Shown here: piece after piece, positions 1 to 10,628 of the stretch
Layout of the letters: each line of letters begins with the position of its first letter
How positions within the stretch are numbered: the first letter of the stretch is position 1
Source of the DNA: Coniella vitis
Taxonomy: Eukaryota; Ascomycota; Sordariomycetes; Diaporthales; Schizoparmaceae
Assembly (NCBI GenBank): GCA_011317545.1
Contig: WUJK01000010.1
Location: 1 to 64,000 of the forward strand
DNA length: 64,000 nucleotides
Direction: 5' to 3'
The notes under the pieces: generated by a model
Databases searched by the model: none
What the model saw: only the letters and a program-made list of their open reading frames with translations
What the model was told of the DNA's origin: nothing
Made by a program: the position numbers and the translations under genes

Positions 1-179
1 CTACTGAGATGTACACCCGCGCGCGCTCTTCACAGACTGCTTGCGGGGGCATGCGGGAAGCACAGCTTATAAACGGTCTAGTGTGCATCTGAGCCGTGGC
101 CGCTAGTGGTTGCTTTCAAAAAACGACATCGCGTAGAGCCCGATCCCAATCCCAGGCAGTGATTCATAGTTTGCCCCGT

Positions 180-779
180 TCAACTCTTCTTCTCCTCACC
201 CTCGACCGTTAGCCCTTGGACCCTGGTTGGCGGTCCCTCGTCCTGTGAAGTAGCTTGGAGCTTGTGCTTGAGCTCTTGACATTGGTTCTCCAGGATGATG
301 AGTCGCTTTCTGATGCTTTCGATAGAGGCATGGACGGCATCGGCAGAGGCGCGGGCAGCATCAGCGGTGGTATTGGCGGCATCAGCGGTGGTATTGGCGG
401 CATTAGCAGAGGCGCTGGCGGCATCAGCAGTGACCTGGGCATTGCGGGCAACTGCTAGGACCTCGTCCAAACCTCTTAGCTTGAAAGGTGCGAGTTTGCG
501 ATCGATCATAATCACTGGCGCGGCCCAACAGCCCTGGGATGTGTTGGCCTTGTCGACCAGGACACACCAAGCAGCCGCGAAGCGGGCGGGGATGTTCGTG
601 AAGAACACGAACAAGATGGCTGCTGCCATCAGCGGGACGGGGAGGGGTGGCTGCACGTTTAGAGCGATGGTGTCCAGTCGCTCTATCAGCGTGTCGAGCC
701 GGCTGAGGTGGCTGGCAACTACGTCGGGGTCGCCAGCTACTCCCAGCATGGCGAACATGATGAGTATCAGAAGCAGCAT
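180..779 (-). CDS. Hypothetical small membrane protein with Ala-rich coiled coil
   Basis: I do not recognise a family. From the ATG at 779 the product is 199 aa. It starts with a hydrophobic segment (MLLLILIMFAMLGVAG) that could be a signal peptide or anchor. A second hydrophobic stretch lies near residues 50-65 (MAAAILFVFF). The C-terminal half contains an Ala/Thr/Ser-rich run with repeated ANTTADA and ASADA units (about residues 110-150), then a charged helix, which together suggest a coiled coil. The frame stays open upstream to an ATG at 1031 through a 12-bp minisatellite encoding Thr-Thr-Thr-Ser repeats, so a longer 283-aa form is possible. I chose 779 because it puts the signal-like segment first and the upstream translation looks non-coding. 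Introns were not excluded. Function unknown. Confidence 0.4.
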   Translation of the reverse strand: MLLLILIMFAMLGVAGDPDVVASHLSRLDTLIERLDTIALNVQPPLPVPLMAAAILFVFFTNIPARFAAAWCVLVDKANTSQGCWAAPVIMIDRKLAPFKLRGLDEVLAVARNAQVTADAASASANAANTTADAANTTADAARASADAVHASIESIRKRLIILENQCQELKHKLQATSQDEGPPTRVQGLTVEGEEKKS

Positions 780-822
780 GGTTGTGGTTATTGTGGTTGT
801 TGGTGTCGATGTTGTCGTGATA

Positions 823-933
823 GTGGTCGAAGTTGTGGTCGAAGTTGTGGTCGAAGTTGTGGTCGAAGTTGTGGTCGAAGTTGTGGTCGAAGTTGTGGTC
901 GAAAGTCGTGGTCGAAGTTGTGGTCGAAAGTCG
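823..933. repeat. 12-bp minisatellite (gtggtcgaagtt)n
   Basis: About nine tandem copies of the 12-mer gtggtcgaagtt lie here. The first six or so are perfect; later copies have aag changed to aaag (frame-shifting by one base in two copies) before ending at tcgtcg. On the minus strand the perfect copies read as Thr-Thr-Thr-Ser units upstream of the small membrane protein. Confidence 0.9.
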
Positions 934-2006
934 TCGTTCTTGTTTTGGTCTTTGTGGTTTTGCTTCTCCTCGTTGCTATGATAGCTACCATAGCTACATT
1001 GCTTAACCCATGCTCGCATGGCTCCTGCCATTTCTATTTCCTGTGGATCCTGCCACTTTGCTCCGAGGTGGCTCCTTCCCCGACTATCTGCCACGGGCGC
1101 TTTGCTATGTACCTCTGAGCTCGTCGGTGCCTGGAAAGCTAACGTATCTGCTCTTCGCAGCTTCCTTCATTGGTCCCATCGAGCTCATGGTCGCGACGGC
1201 CATGCGAATCCCGCCAAGGAAGTTGCCTATTCTTTCCGCCTCTTCTGCCAGTACGTGATTTCCCTCGGCGGAAACGTTGGCAAGGGCTCGTTGATTGCAA
1301 GGACAAATTGGGCAGTAAGTACTTCGACAAGTTCTGGGCGTTGCACACTTGCCCCTTGGGTCCTAGCAACGCCAGAAGTTCTTTCTGAAGACAAGACATA
1401 CCTCTTGGGCTTTCCTGCAGAGATAGCCTAGTAAAAGGTGAGTGTTAAATTTCTTCTGCATGCTGCCACAGAGTTTTGGGTACGGGCCCATGTCTTCTGC
1501 TGTTGCCACCGCCTTCTCAAGCGTTTTGCTTCGCGTGAGATCCAGATGACCCGCTTCAGTTTTAATCCACTAGATTCGGGCGATCCTTCTACCATCTTCG
1601 CAGCTATTTTCATCGCCAAAGCCTGAAAGGGAAGAGGAAGCAGACACTCAGTTTAAAAGGTAGTACGCATAAATGACAGCAATTTGAAGCGAAAGCGTCG
1701 ATGGCAGGACACACTGCACCACGGCTCTTCAAGTGGCCTTCGACGAGAGAACTGGCGAGGGGAAATTTGAAAGTCAATGCACTCAAAGTTCTAGCATTTC
1801 TAGACTGCAGTCAGCCGAAAAGAAAGAGCCTTGTCTTTTTCGTTGACCCGCCGTCAGTAAGGGATTGTGCTTTCGAGAAACTATGAAATGCAAGACGTGG
1901 CAATCCTATCTGTTGCAAGCAGAAAATTTTGGCTTCGCGACCCTTGCTCAGAGACGCAGCAACTGAGAAATGCACGAGAATAAGGCGATTGACGGAAAAA
2001 AAGAGT
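934..2006. other. Intergenic, no supported gene
   Basis: Short overlapping open frames occur on both strands but none has a recognisable domain, a convincing start or sustained coding character. The stretch separates the upstream end of the small membrane protein from the 3' end of the P450 gene. I see no RNA gene or repeat here. Confidence 0.5.
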
Positions 2007-5000
2007 CTAGAAGACTTCCACGGCGCATCTGTCTCGTAGAATCTCAACCCACCACCTTTCCACCTCATCATCCGACTTTGGTCCACATCGATCTTTGGCA
2101 TGCTCCCTGTAGATATTTTGCACCGCGTTTCGCACACAATGACTGACTGGTCGGCTTCCGCAGATGTAAATCTTTGCACCGTTGTCCCAGACCTTGACTA
2201 GATTCTCTCGTTCGTCCCAGATCCTTTGTTGAACATATTCCGTAGGTGCAGTAGGACTTGCCCCTTGCCGCGAGTACACGTAGTGTACGTCCAACACACC
2301 CGACTCTTGCCAAGTTTGCAACTCAGCCGCGTACAGAGCCTGATCTGGCCCGCAACAGCCAATGTAGAGCAGCGCAGGGGCAAGCCGCCCAGCGAGGCTG
2401 GGATCGCGGCGAAGTCTTTCCACACGATCCTGTACAAAACCACGGAATGGCGCGATTCCCGATCCGGCGCAGATCATGATCATGGGAGTTGATTCCAGGT
2501 GGACCGGAGGACGGAATCGTGGCTGGCCCGGTCGTATTGAACATTTCAGCATGTTCTCTGCCTTTAAATTGGCCAGATAGTCAGAGGCGAGGCCAAGAAG
2601 TGGTGGTTCATCGGTCCAACCCTGCGGCGCAGCGCGCCGAATTAGCGACCATGTAATCGTGAGTACTTTTGAATCGGCTAGAGGCGAAGACGATATCGAG
2701 TATTGGCGTGGCCGAATAGGTGGAAGCATAGCTGCGAGCCGCTGCGGTGGTATGTCTATGCTTGAATACCTGTTCATAAGCTGAAGCACGGATGGCCGCC
2801 GCTCCTGTGCGGTGAAGGCCGCCGTCAAGGCTTTTAATGCTTGTCGTTCGTCATCGTTGACACAGAGTTCGACTAATAGGTCAATTTGCTGGTAATTGTC
2901 AAAATACAGCACTTTTGCATACAGTGGATGTCAAAGCAAGAGGACATCGTACCTTGGCGCTTGCTTGCTGGCGCAACTCCAGATGAGAGCATATCACAGG
3001 AATGGTAGGATCGGCGAGATCATACCCGCGGTTTCGAAGGATACCCATCAGGCACTCAATGTCCTCGACACTGTTTTCTGGAACTACTTCCAGGTAATCG
3101 CCGACTTGATAATCCACGTTGTCCGGCAGTTGCAGTTCCATGTGGTATTTTGGTCGGTCTTCAGATTCGGTCAAAGCCGTCACCCGGATTACTCTGCCGT
3201 CGAACGTGTTGAAACTGTCTTTGGCAAGCACACTGGAAAATCGATTGATGTCGAATCCTCCCTTTTGAGGATCTGTATCCTGATCAGCATTGTAGATCTT
3301 GGCCAGCCCCGGCCACAGGTGCTCCGATTGCCAGGTGTCAAAGTCGGATAGGACACTTCCTTCGCTGACGTCTGCAGCACCTCGCGATGCTATGGGATGA
3401 GCTCCATGATCGCGCAGTATCTTGTCAATTATGATGGCGGTTCGCTGGAATGTATCTTTCCAATCTTTGCTGCCACATCCAAAGACTGCGAACTTGACAC
3501 CATCGAAAGATAAGCCGTGACTCTCTTCAAGCCAGGTGAGGAACTCTGTCCCGTTATCCGGCGCTTGACCCTCGTACATGGTTGACGTTATCAGCACTAT
3601 TGGTTTGTTACGTTGAAGATTATTCTTTGCAGCATTCAGAGGCTGCACTGAGGCATCAAAACCGTGCTGAGGCGCAGTCGTCTTCAGTATCTCTGCTAGA
3701 CCCTGGCATGTTCCTGTATTCGATCCGTAGAAGATGAGCAATGGTTTCAATGCCTGATGCTTCTCTCCAACAAGAGAATGCTGGTGCAGAACATCCGACT
3801 TGAAGGCTGAGGTGTCCTGATTACCGCTTCCGGAAAGCATCTCCCTTTGCAAAGTCAACGCACTGATGCCAGGACGCAGCTTGGCGTACATGAAGAGGTC
3901 TCGTGGCTTAAGTGTAAGGGTTTGCTTAACGGTCAATTCATATTCTGGATTGACGAATCTGAAGTCGAATTTTTGAAATAGCAATGCTATAGCCAAGATT
4001 GACTCTTGCATTGCGAAATCGCTTCCTGGTTTCAGAAATCATAATCAGTCAGACGCAAGCTACTTGGTCCGGAGCAACAAGAGGAAGAGATTTCATACCT
4101 ATACAGCCTCTTTTACCATTCCCAAATGGTTTGTAGCATCCAGGAGGAAGCTTTTTGAAATTCTCTTCTAGCATTCTTTCCGGCCGGAACTCGTCTACCT
4201 CCGGACCCCAAACTTCGGGATCACGATGAATATTTGGAAGCACGACAAAGACGGGCTGATTATGCTTGATCTTGTATTTCCCTCCAATAACCACAGGCCC
4301 GTCTATGGCGTCATCACCCTTTACTGCAAGGGAGAATCCGGCTGAAGGCGGATATAACCGTAACGCTTCCTTAAGACAGGCCTTGATATAGACGAGCCGG
4401 CCCATATGATTCGCTTGGACGGGTGCAGTACCAATGACGGTATCGACTTCTTCTCGCACTTTAGCATAGCACTCTGGATTCTTCAAGACCAGAGCAAAGA
4501 AGAAGCCTAACAAGCAAGCGGTTGTTTCATGTCCTGCGTTCATAAATTAATCAGTACGTATGCTCGTCCATGTTCCTTATGCAGCATGTAAGTTGCAGAA
4601 GAATGTACTCACCAGCTATTAGAAAGGTAATCATATTGTCCACGACGGTTTTGTCTGTAAGCTTTTCTCCCGTCTCGGGGTCAACTCCATTTAGCATGGC
4701 ATGCAGCAGATCCTTCTTATCAGACTCGGGCGCTCGGCGTCGCTTGTCGATGACCTCTTGCGCCACGGCATGAAGAAACGCATTATCGCGGTCGAATTGA
4801 CGATTGGCTGCTCGAAAAAAGAGCGACGTGAGCCAATCCGGGCGCTCTGCCCTCTTAGAGCTCTCGATAAGCACATTCATCATGGAACCGATGAATGGGT
4901 GCAGATTGTCTTTGTAGAACGAATTCAGACGCATGTCCATCCCGCAGCTTGGAGCATAAAGGGAGTTAGCAACCGAACACTCATCAATCGTGTGCTTCTC

Positions 5001-5626
5001 CTTCCTCCTCTGAATAGACTCACAGAGCAAGCGTGTCTATGGTCAACCTGGTGAAGTCTGAAGTGGCGTCAATGACCTCGTCCTCTCCAAAACGCGCCCA
5101 CCTCAGAACCATCTGCATCGCTATGTCATGCATCTCTGAGAATCATTAGTTGAGGCTCTATGCCAGCGTGGGGAGAAGAATCGAACCTGGGAACATGGCC
5201 TTGATGGACATAGGCCCGAGTGCAGGGACTAGCACACGGTGGGCTGGGCCCCAGAACCACTCATCGTCATGGGCAGTGAAAAGACCTTCAGTCATTACAT
5301 CTCTGAGCCTCGCCACTGCGCCGGCGGGAAATTTGACAAAGTCTCGGCGCGAACACAGTTCATGTGCTAGCTCATAGCCTGTAACGAAAAGCTTGTCCTC
5401 GCCTCCGAGATAAAGCCTGCAAATCGGAGCTATGGATCGCAAAGTCAACATAGGGTTTCAAGTATCTATTACAGCAAGCCCTGAGAGAAGACCACATCAA
5501 GGATGCTGGAGACGTACCATATTGCTTGCCAATGTTAACAACACTTTGGACACTGTTCTCTATATCTATATCCAGAAGATTACCCAAAAGAGGCCAGGGG
5601 CGAGGACCAGGGATATCGGAAGACAT
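2007..5626 (-). CDS. CYP505: Self-sufficient cytochrome P450-reductase fusion (CYP505-like fatty-acid hydroxylase)
   Basis: Seven exons on the minus strand join in frame to 1062 aa: 5626-5518, 5429-5187, 5135-5024, 4947-4613, 4533-4099, 4025-2953, 2888-2007. All introns are GT-AG and 51-91 nt. The N-terminal P450 domain shows the proline-rich IPGPRPWPLLGN start, the I-helix AGHETT (about 266-271), ExxR as EALR (322-325) and the haem loop FGNGKRGCIG (about 402-411). The C-terminal reductase half has the FMN site SNTGT (about 513-517), the FAD motif RQYS (about 830-833) and the NADPH-site segment GSGIAPFRG (about 911-919). This is the BM3/P450foxy architecture, which in characterised members hydroxylates fatty acids near the omega end using NADPH and O2 without a separate reductase. 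The sequence after the haem Cys is CIGSDFA, where CYP505 proteins usually have CIG(R/Q)xFA. No polyketide or peptide synthase lies nearby, so this is probably a stand-alone catabolic or detoxifying enzyme. Substrate is inferred from family. Confidence 0.92.
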
Positions 5627-6450
5627 GATTGTGGTAATGATTGATTCTCGCGAAGGCTATTGAGGGTCGGGTCGGTTCCGTCGCGCAGCAACATCAAGGG
5701 TGCTGCACGAACGGGAAGAGATGGAATGACAGAGGGCAGACTGCTGGGCGGCGCCAACGGAGGTTATGATTTGTTGGTAATGCACGTGGACACTCTGGCT
5801 AATCTGCTGATGGAATTAGTCAGAGCATGAATGTCTGTTGGAAAGAAAAGAAGCTCGTAAACCGATTCGGATTGGCCAGCGGTGGCTGCACGTTGGTTCC
5901 GTTGTTGGCGACTGCCCCACAAAGCAATGACCGGTTGTCACAGGTTAGAACGGATCGCGAGGCCTGAATGCTCGCTTCAGATCCTTCACCTTTTGCTTCC
6001 CCTCAGCAGCAGACATCTGGAACGGCATGATAGGGAGCCATGCTTAAAGAAGCAACATTTTCGATACGTTTAGAACTGTAGGCATACGCTTATAAGACTC
6101 TTGATTATCGGTTGTAGTAGTATTAAGATTTATCTATATATTGGAGTTTATGCGGGTTCTTGGCTTGCATGTCCAGGGCAAGTAACCAAGTTTTTGCCGT
6201 GGATGCTTTCACCGAGTTCGATCCGATCCGGCCCAAGTTCTCTTCATCCAACGAGAAGCAGGTAGGCATGTTAGTTTGCTCTTTCTCAATCTCCGCGCCA
6301 TACAATCACACTGTTATTGATGATGCGCAATGTAAGAAACTGGGAAGGAAGAAAGGCGCCATATTACAATAGATCAATAAGACCCTGGATGTCCAGATAC
6401 TGTTTGTCCCATGTTTCGTCTTGCTTGCTCCTAGTTCACCATCAACCAAG
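5627..6450. other. Intergenic between divergent P450 and HNH-like genes
   Basis: This 0.8-kb stretch must hold the promoters of both the P450 gene (transcribed left) and the His-Me finger gene (transcribed right). No open frame with a recognisable product and no clear binding motif was seen. Confidence 0.5.
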
Positions 6451-7271
6451 ATGCCTCAGGACGAATTATCAGTCGCTCACGCTCCTCCAATGTCGGATAC
6501 CGCCTCTCCTCCGACCGCCGCCCTCCCGACCGATGAAGGCGAGAAGAACAACAACAACAACAACAAGAAGAAGCAAGACACAAAGACAATAGCTGCGCTG
6601 AGGGGCGTCTCTCGTGAGGTGGCCAAGGTCACACATGCGCGGCTGGTGGCCGGATACAAAGACACCAGATCGGGGTCGGGCTACCCAGCCGCAACGACCA
6701 ATGAGGCGGGCTGCATCATCGCCCAAAAGCCCGCCAATAGGGCAGTATGTGGATAATATGTTCATGCAGCTCTTCAAGTCAATGCTTTAATACGTTGTAT
6801 GATGTAGGACAATGGTTACGTTCAGATTGCGCCCATTACGGCCCGAAGTGACACCCGGGTCAAGAATGGCCAAGCAAAGGCCAGGCCATTGCCTCAAAAT
6901 GGCCACCGCTTGGCTGTTGTCGCTTTTCATAGGTAAGCTTATATTGACCTCTTGAAAACGACTTATGACTGACATATCATCATAGCGACGACGAGGTCGG
7001 CCGCCTCCTAGACGGAGACCAGGTGTCACATCGATGTCACCAGTCCGTCTGCATCAACCCGGACCACCTGGTGGTGGTGGAGTCGAAGGAGAGGAACGAA
7101 GGCCGCAAATCTTGCAAAAAGCTAGGGCCTATCATTAAAACAGTATACATTGACCTAATTTTGGGAATCAACCAAACATTAATTATCCCTCCTAATGGAG
7201 AATGTCGGTGCGAGCCATCATGTATTTTTATGACGGAGACGCGCGTTATTGGAGAGACCATAGATAATTAA
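6451..7271 (+). CDS. His-Me finger (HNH-like) protein with zinc-binding loop of homing endonucleases
   Basis: Three exons (6451-6744, 6808-6932, 6986-7271) join in frame to 234 aa. Both introns are short (63 and 53 nt) with GT-AG ends. The N-terminus is low complexity with an Asn/Lys run (about residues 32-41). The C-terminal third carries HRCHQ, CINPDHL and a following N-x3-R-K-S-C, then a Cys cluster (ECRCEPSC). This Cys/His spacing matches the zinc-binding loop of I-PpoI-like His-Me finger endonucleases, a domain found in many Pezizomycotina proteins. The HLV and the downstream Asn fit the catalytic His and metal-binding Asn of that fold. Whether the protein cuts DNA is unknown; it is not inside an intron or rDNA, so it is not an obvious homing endonuclease. 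The ATG at 6451 is the first in frame after the leader. A transposase gene lies 0.5 kb downstream on the other strand. Confidence 0.72.
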
Positions 7272-7781
7272 ACTACTTTGTTATTATTTTTGGATCCATA
7301 TATTCGTCGAAAGACAAACAGGCCATCCGTAGCATCAAGATTTCCTTCCCACTCAGTCTTTCTACACGTCCTCGGACTTGAAAGCTCAATTGTACCGAAG
7401 GCACATCCAAGAAAGTGCACAAGTTAGCATGAATGGTAGTGTTTATTGACTACGACCTATGAGGTAAGACGGAACGTAAAATGAAAAAGATGTACCGGTG
7501 GTAAACATGGATGGCAATGGAGTCCAGATCGGCAATACACACAAGTATTTCACACATGAGGGAACCCTCACAGACTTTCCTGAGAACTCAAAGTATCCTC
7601 CCTCGATAGGTGTTGCGTTAGATACAAGAGGTTTGGAAACGTACCGAAGTATATCAAGACCCTTGCACGGATGGTCATGAAAGTCAACGTCAAGTGTAGG
7701 AAGAGACATATTTTCCACGATATGCGTGAAGAATGGCAAATGAGACGTTGGTGGCGACTGCCCGGAATACACACGACATCC
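7272..7781. other. Intergenic between convergent HNH-like and transposase genes
   Basis: Five hundred bases with no supported gene. I looked here for the left terminal inverted repeat of the neighbouring transposon and could not match any segment to the sequence upstream of its coding region. Confidence 0.4.
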
Positions 7782-9515
7782 TCACCTTTGGACTGGCTGC
7801 TGACTTTGGACAGCACTCAGTCTCCTGCGCAAACCTTCAAGATACACAATATCAGCGCTGCAGAAGGCATCGTTCCGTTGAGCGAAATCGAGAGTCGCTC
7901 GAATGTAGGATACTGCGGTTGGTAAATCAATGGCTTGATTTTGCAATTCTTCGACATGGGCATCGCGCTCAGAGCCGCGCGTATCATGACTCTCGGGGGT
8001 TCGGTTCGTACCCCCCAACTGCGTGCCATCGTTCTCGACCCCATCAAGGGAGTCATTGGCAACATCGGGTTGTTGAGGACCGTCATTTTCTCCCTCTGGC
8101 AGCAAAAAATCCTGCAGATTATTCATGGCGGGTACGAACTGACTGGCGTGCGAGTACAGCTCCTGCAGGCCGTCGTTTTCTGGTGTACACTCGAGCTTGG
8201 GAAGGATCAGCTGGATACAACTGGCTGCGTTGGCCGAAGGAGAGGCAGAAGGGATCTTGAAGATCCCCGCCAGCTGATGGTGTGTCAGTCCACTCAAGAG
8301 GGTTGATTTGAGCCAGCAATCTCGGATTGTCGTGTTTTGAAGGTCCATGAACCAAGCCTGAAAAAGCCACCACACGGCGTGGCGCAGCGATAGCTGCTTG
8401 AACGGGTCATTGCCAATACGGAACTCTGTACACAGCCACTGCAGATAGTGCTGGCGATACAACCGCTTGACTGTGACGACGACGCCCATGTCGATTGGTT
8501 GGAACAGTGGGACAACAGTGGTCGGAAGAAACTCGACGGAAATGTTCTCGGGAGGGGGAGCTTCGCGGAGGCCGTTTTCATGCGCTGGCAAGTCCTGCAT
8601 GATGAGCAAGACTCTCTTGCCAGGCTTCTTGTCTTGTATGTGTTCGTAAAAGGACTGAAGCCACAGCCTGACCTCGTGACATGCAAACCACGAAGTCTGA
8701 TTTGCGTGCCAAACGGCTTGATGTGTTTCGAGATTGAAGTCACGCAAGGCTTTTGGAAATGGATCGGTGCCAATCAGCCAGAGGGGGAGCTTGTCAGTGC
8801 CGGTGATGTTTGTGCAGAGGCCAACGCGGAAATGGTCAGCCCTGACTTGGGTGGTGCCGATGCGCGGAACCGAGGGGGCCAGGCGGCGCCAGTGCAGACC
8901 GGTATGGTCAAAATTGTAGACCTCATCAGCCGTGAGTGTAGAGATGACGTGGCGCAGCTTTTGCAGCTTTTCGAGGTCCTGTTGTAGAGTGACGTTGTGA
9001 GCTGCGGTCTGGGCAGCCTGGTGGATGCGGTACTGCATATTGTTGGACTCGCCGCGAGGAGTTCTGCGAGAGATTTTCCATCGCCTTTGGAACTTCTCGC
9101 ACCACTTCTTGCCAAAGACAGGCCGCTGGGTGTCTGGGGTGATTTCCTCGTGATTCCTCGCTTGGGGTACCGTCTCCCACAGCTCGAGGGCCTTGCGCAT
9201 GAGGGCGTCGTGCGAGACTGGCTTGGCATCCATCATCATCGACTGCTGCCAGTCAAAGAGCAGCTTCTCGAGCTGGGGCCATTGCGCCTGGCCAATGCGC
9301 TTGTTCTCGAGGCCCGGATCCGAATTGATGTCGAGCGACTCAAGCAATTTGTTGGAGAGGATCTTGGAGAGAGTCGATTGCTGGAGCTCAACGCCATACT
9401 CTTGGGCAATCCAGCGAAGCGTGGCCCGTTGCGGAGGGCGAGGGTCCTGGTTGGCGACCCATTCTCGGATGCGAAGCTTCTGGGCTATGGTGAGGTCTGA
9501 CCTTGCTCGGCCCAT
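7782..9515 (-). CDS. Pogo/Tigger-like transposase (CENP-B HTH and DDE domain), altered catalytic site
   Basis: A single uninterrupted 577-aa frame from the ATG at 9515. The N-terminus (about 1-60) is a Psq-type helix-turn-helix; residues about 80-150 resemble the CENP-B-type second DNA-binding domain (PVFGKKWCEKFQRRW); residues about 190-400 resemble the DDE_1 core. First acidic position: VYNFDHTGL (Asp203). Third: FQPIDMGVV (Asp342). At the second, family members usually read (L/I)DNxPAH, but here it is IMQDLPAH, so Gln307 occupies the usual Asp position and Asp308 the usual Asn position. The frame is intact and shows none of the CA-to-TA decay seen in the repeats right of 43.5 kb. No terminal inverted repeats were found flanking it. 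It may be a recent, a silenced or a host-adopted transposase; catalytic activity is doubtful. Confidence 0.82.
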   Translation of the reverse strand: MGRARSDLTIAQKLRIREWVANQDPRPPQRATLRWIAQEYGVELQQSTLSKILSNKLLESLDINSDPGLENKRIGQAQWPQLEKLLFDWQQSMMMDAKPVSHDALMRKALELWETVPQARNHEEITPDTQRPVFGKKWCEKFQRRWKISRRTPRGESNNMQYRIHQAAQTAAHNVTLQQDLEKLQKLRHVISTLTADEVYNFDHTGLHWRRLAPSVPRIGTTQVRADHFRVGLCTNITGTDKLPLWLIGTDPFPKALRDFNLETHQAVWHANQTSWFACHEVRLWLQSFYEHIQDKKPGKRVLLIMQDLPAHENGLREAPPPENISVEFLPTTVVPLFQPIDMGVVVTVKRLYRQHYLQWLCTEFRIGNDPFKQLSLRHAVWWLFQAWFMDLQNTTIRDCWLKSTLLSGLTHHQLAGIFKIPSASPSANAASCIQLILPKLECTPENDGLQELYSHASQFVPAMNNLQDFLLPEGENDGPQQPDVANDSLDGVENDGTQLGGTNRTPESHDTRGSERDAHVEELQNQAIDLPTAVSYIRATLDFAQRNDAFCSADIVYLEGLRRRLSAVQSQQPVQR

Positions 9516-10628
9516 CGTGAGGCCCTTGCAACGGCAGCGGAAGTTGCAGTGAATAACAGCATAAAATGGGACGGGCCTGAAGGGGTGAGAGCGGGGGTGG
9601 GAGAGTTGCAAAGTCGGGGGGTAAAGCTAAGCTTATGGCGGAAGAGGCGCAGGACAGAAGCTGGAATTGCCAGCATGCTTCGCGAATTGCATATCATATA
9701 GCATATTTGTGATATATGCATGCCAGTTATGCTATGCAGAGGGGAGCATTGGCGGGGCTCGCTCGCGCTCGTTCATTGGATGACTACGGGCCTACACGCA
9801 GCACCTCAGCCCGGCTATCGATAAGTTCATTGGCACGGTTCCTACGTACGTACTATATGTACATAAGTACTTGTCAGCCCGTCAGCCCGTCAGCCCGTCA
9901 GCCCACATCTTCCCAACCGATCAATCGTTTGCAAGCAGTCAGGCACAATTGCAATAGCCGAAACGAACGGCTGGGCAAATAAGCGCGCTTTGATTCGTGG
10001 TAAAGCTAGCATGCTGGGCTGTCAGACTTTACTATATAGCACCTTGCACGATAATGCTGTTTGGTGTTTTGAAACGTTGTGCGGGAGGGATTCCAACCAC
10101 GATCCTTCCACTCTGCTACTATGTACAGCCTCGTGACCACAGTTCCATCTAGTTCGCTGCCACCGTCCAACAACTTTTTCTTTGCAGGCCCTTACGTCAT
10201 GTAATAGGCACGTGGCTCGACTTCTGGCAATGGCTGCCTTGCTTGACTGGTTGGGATCCACGCAGTCTCACTTAGTCAGCAACTGTGGCGCTCTGTGTAC
10301 ATGGTAGAAGCCCCATCTCGTGGGCCACGACTCGCGCAGCTCAACGCAACATCTTGGTTTGGACGTCTGGCCATCGTCACCACGCGCCTGAAGCTCAATT
10401 GCTCCTTTCCTACCCCCATTCCCTATGCAATAACACACCGTATACAGCGCTCTCACACCTTCCATCGCAAGGTGTGGCTGTGTCATTGTTCAACCAACCT
10501 CCAATCCCAAAAGAATGTTTACAAGTCACTCGGACGGCACAAGCTGAGACGGGGAACCCAGACACCACCATTCCAGCCCACGCTCATAGAATTATACAGT
10601 ACATTGCTAGCAATTGGGGCCAGCAACC
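9516..10628. other. Intergenic, promoter region of amino-acid transporter
   Basis: No supported coding sequence. The part next to 9516 may contain the right end of the transposon, and the part next to 10628 must contain the promoter and 5' leader of the transporter. A small tandem repeat lies at 9873-9904. Confidence 0.4.
9873..9904. repeat. Four perfect copies of gtcagccc
   Basis: The octamer gtcagccc is repeated four times without interruption. It is a short tandem array in intergenic DNA with no evident function. Confidence 0.95.

Noticed and set aside
823..933. Possible CRISPR-like array
   Set aside because: The units are 12-bp direct tandem repeats with no spacers, in a eukaryote. It is a minisatellite.
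2007..5626. Secondary-metabolite cluster around the P450
   Set aside because: No polyketide synthase, peptide synthetase, terpene cyclase or cluster regulator is near; the P450 is a self-sufficient CYP505 type.
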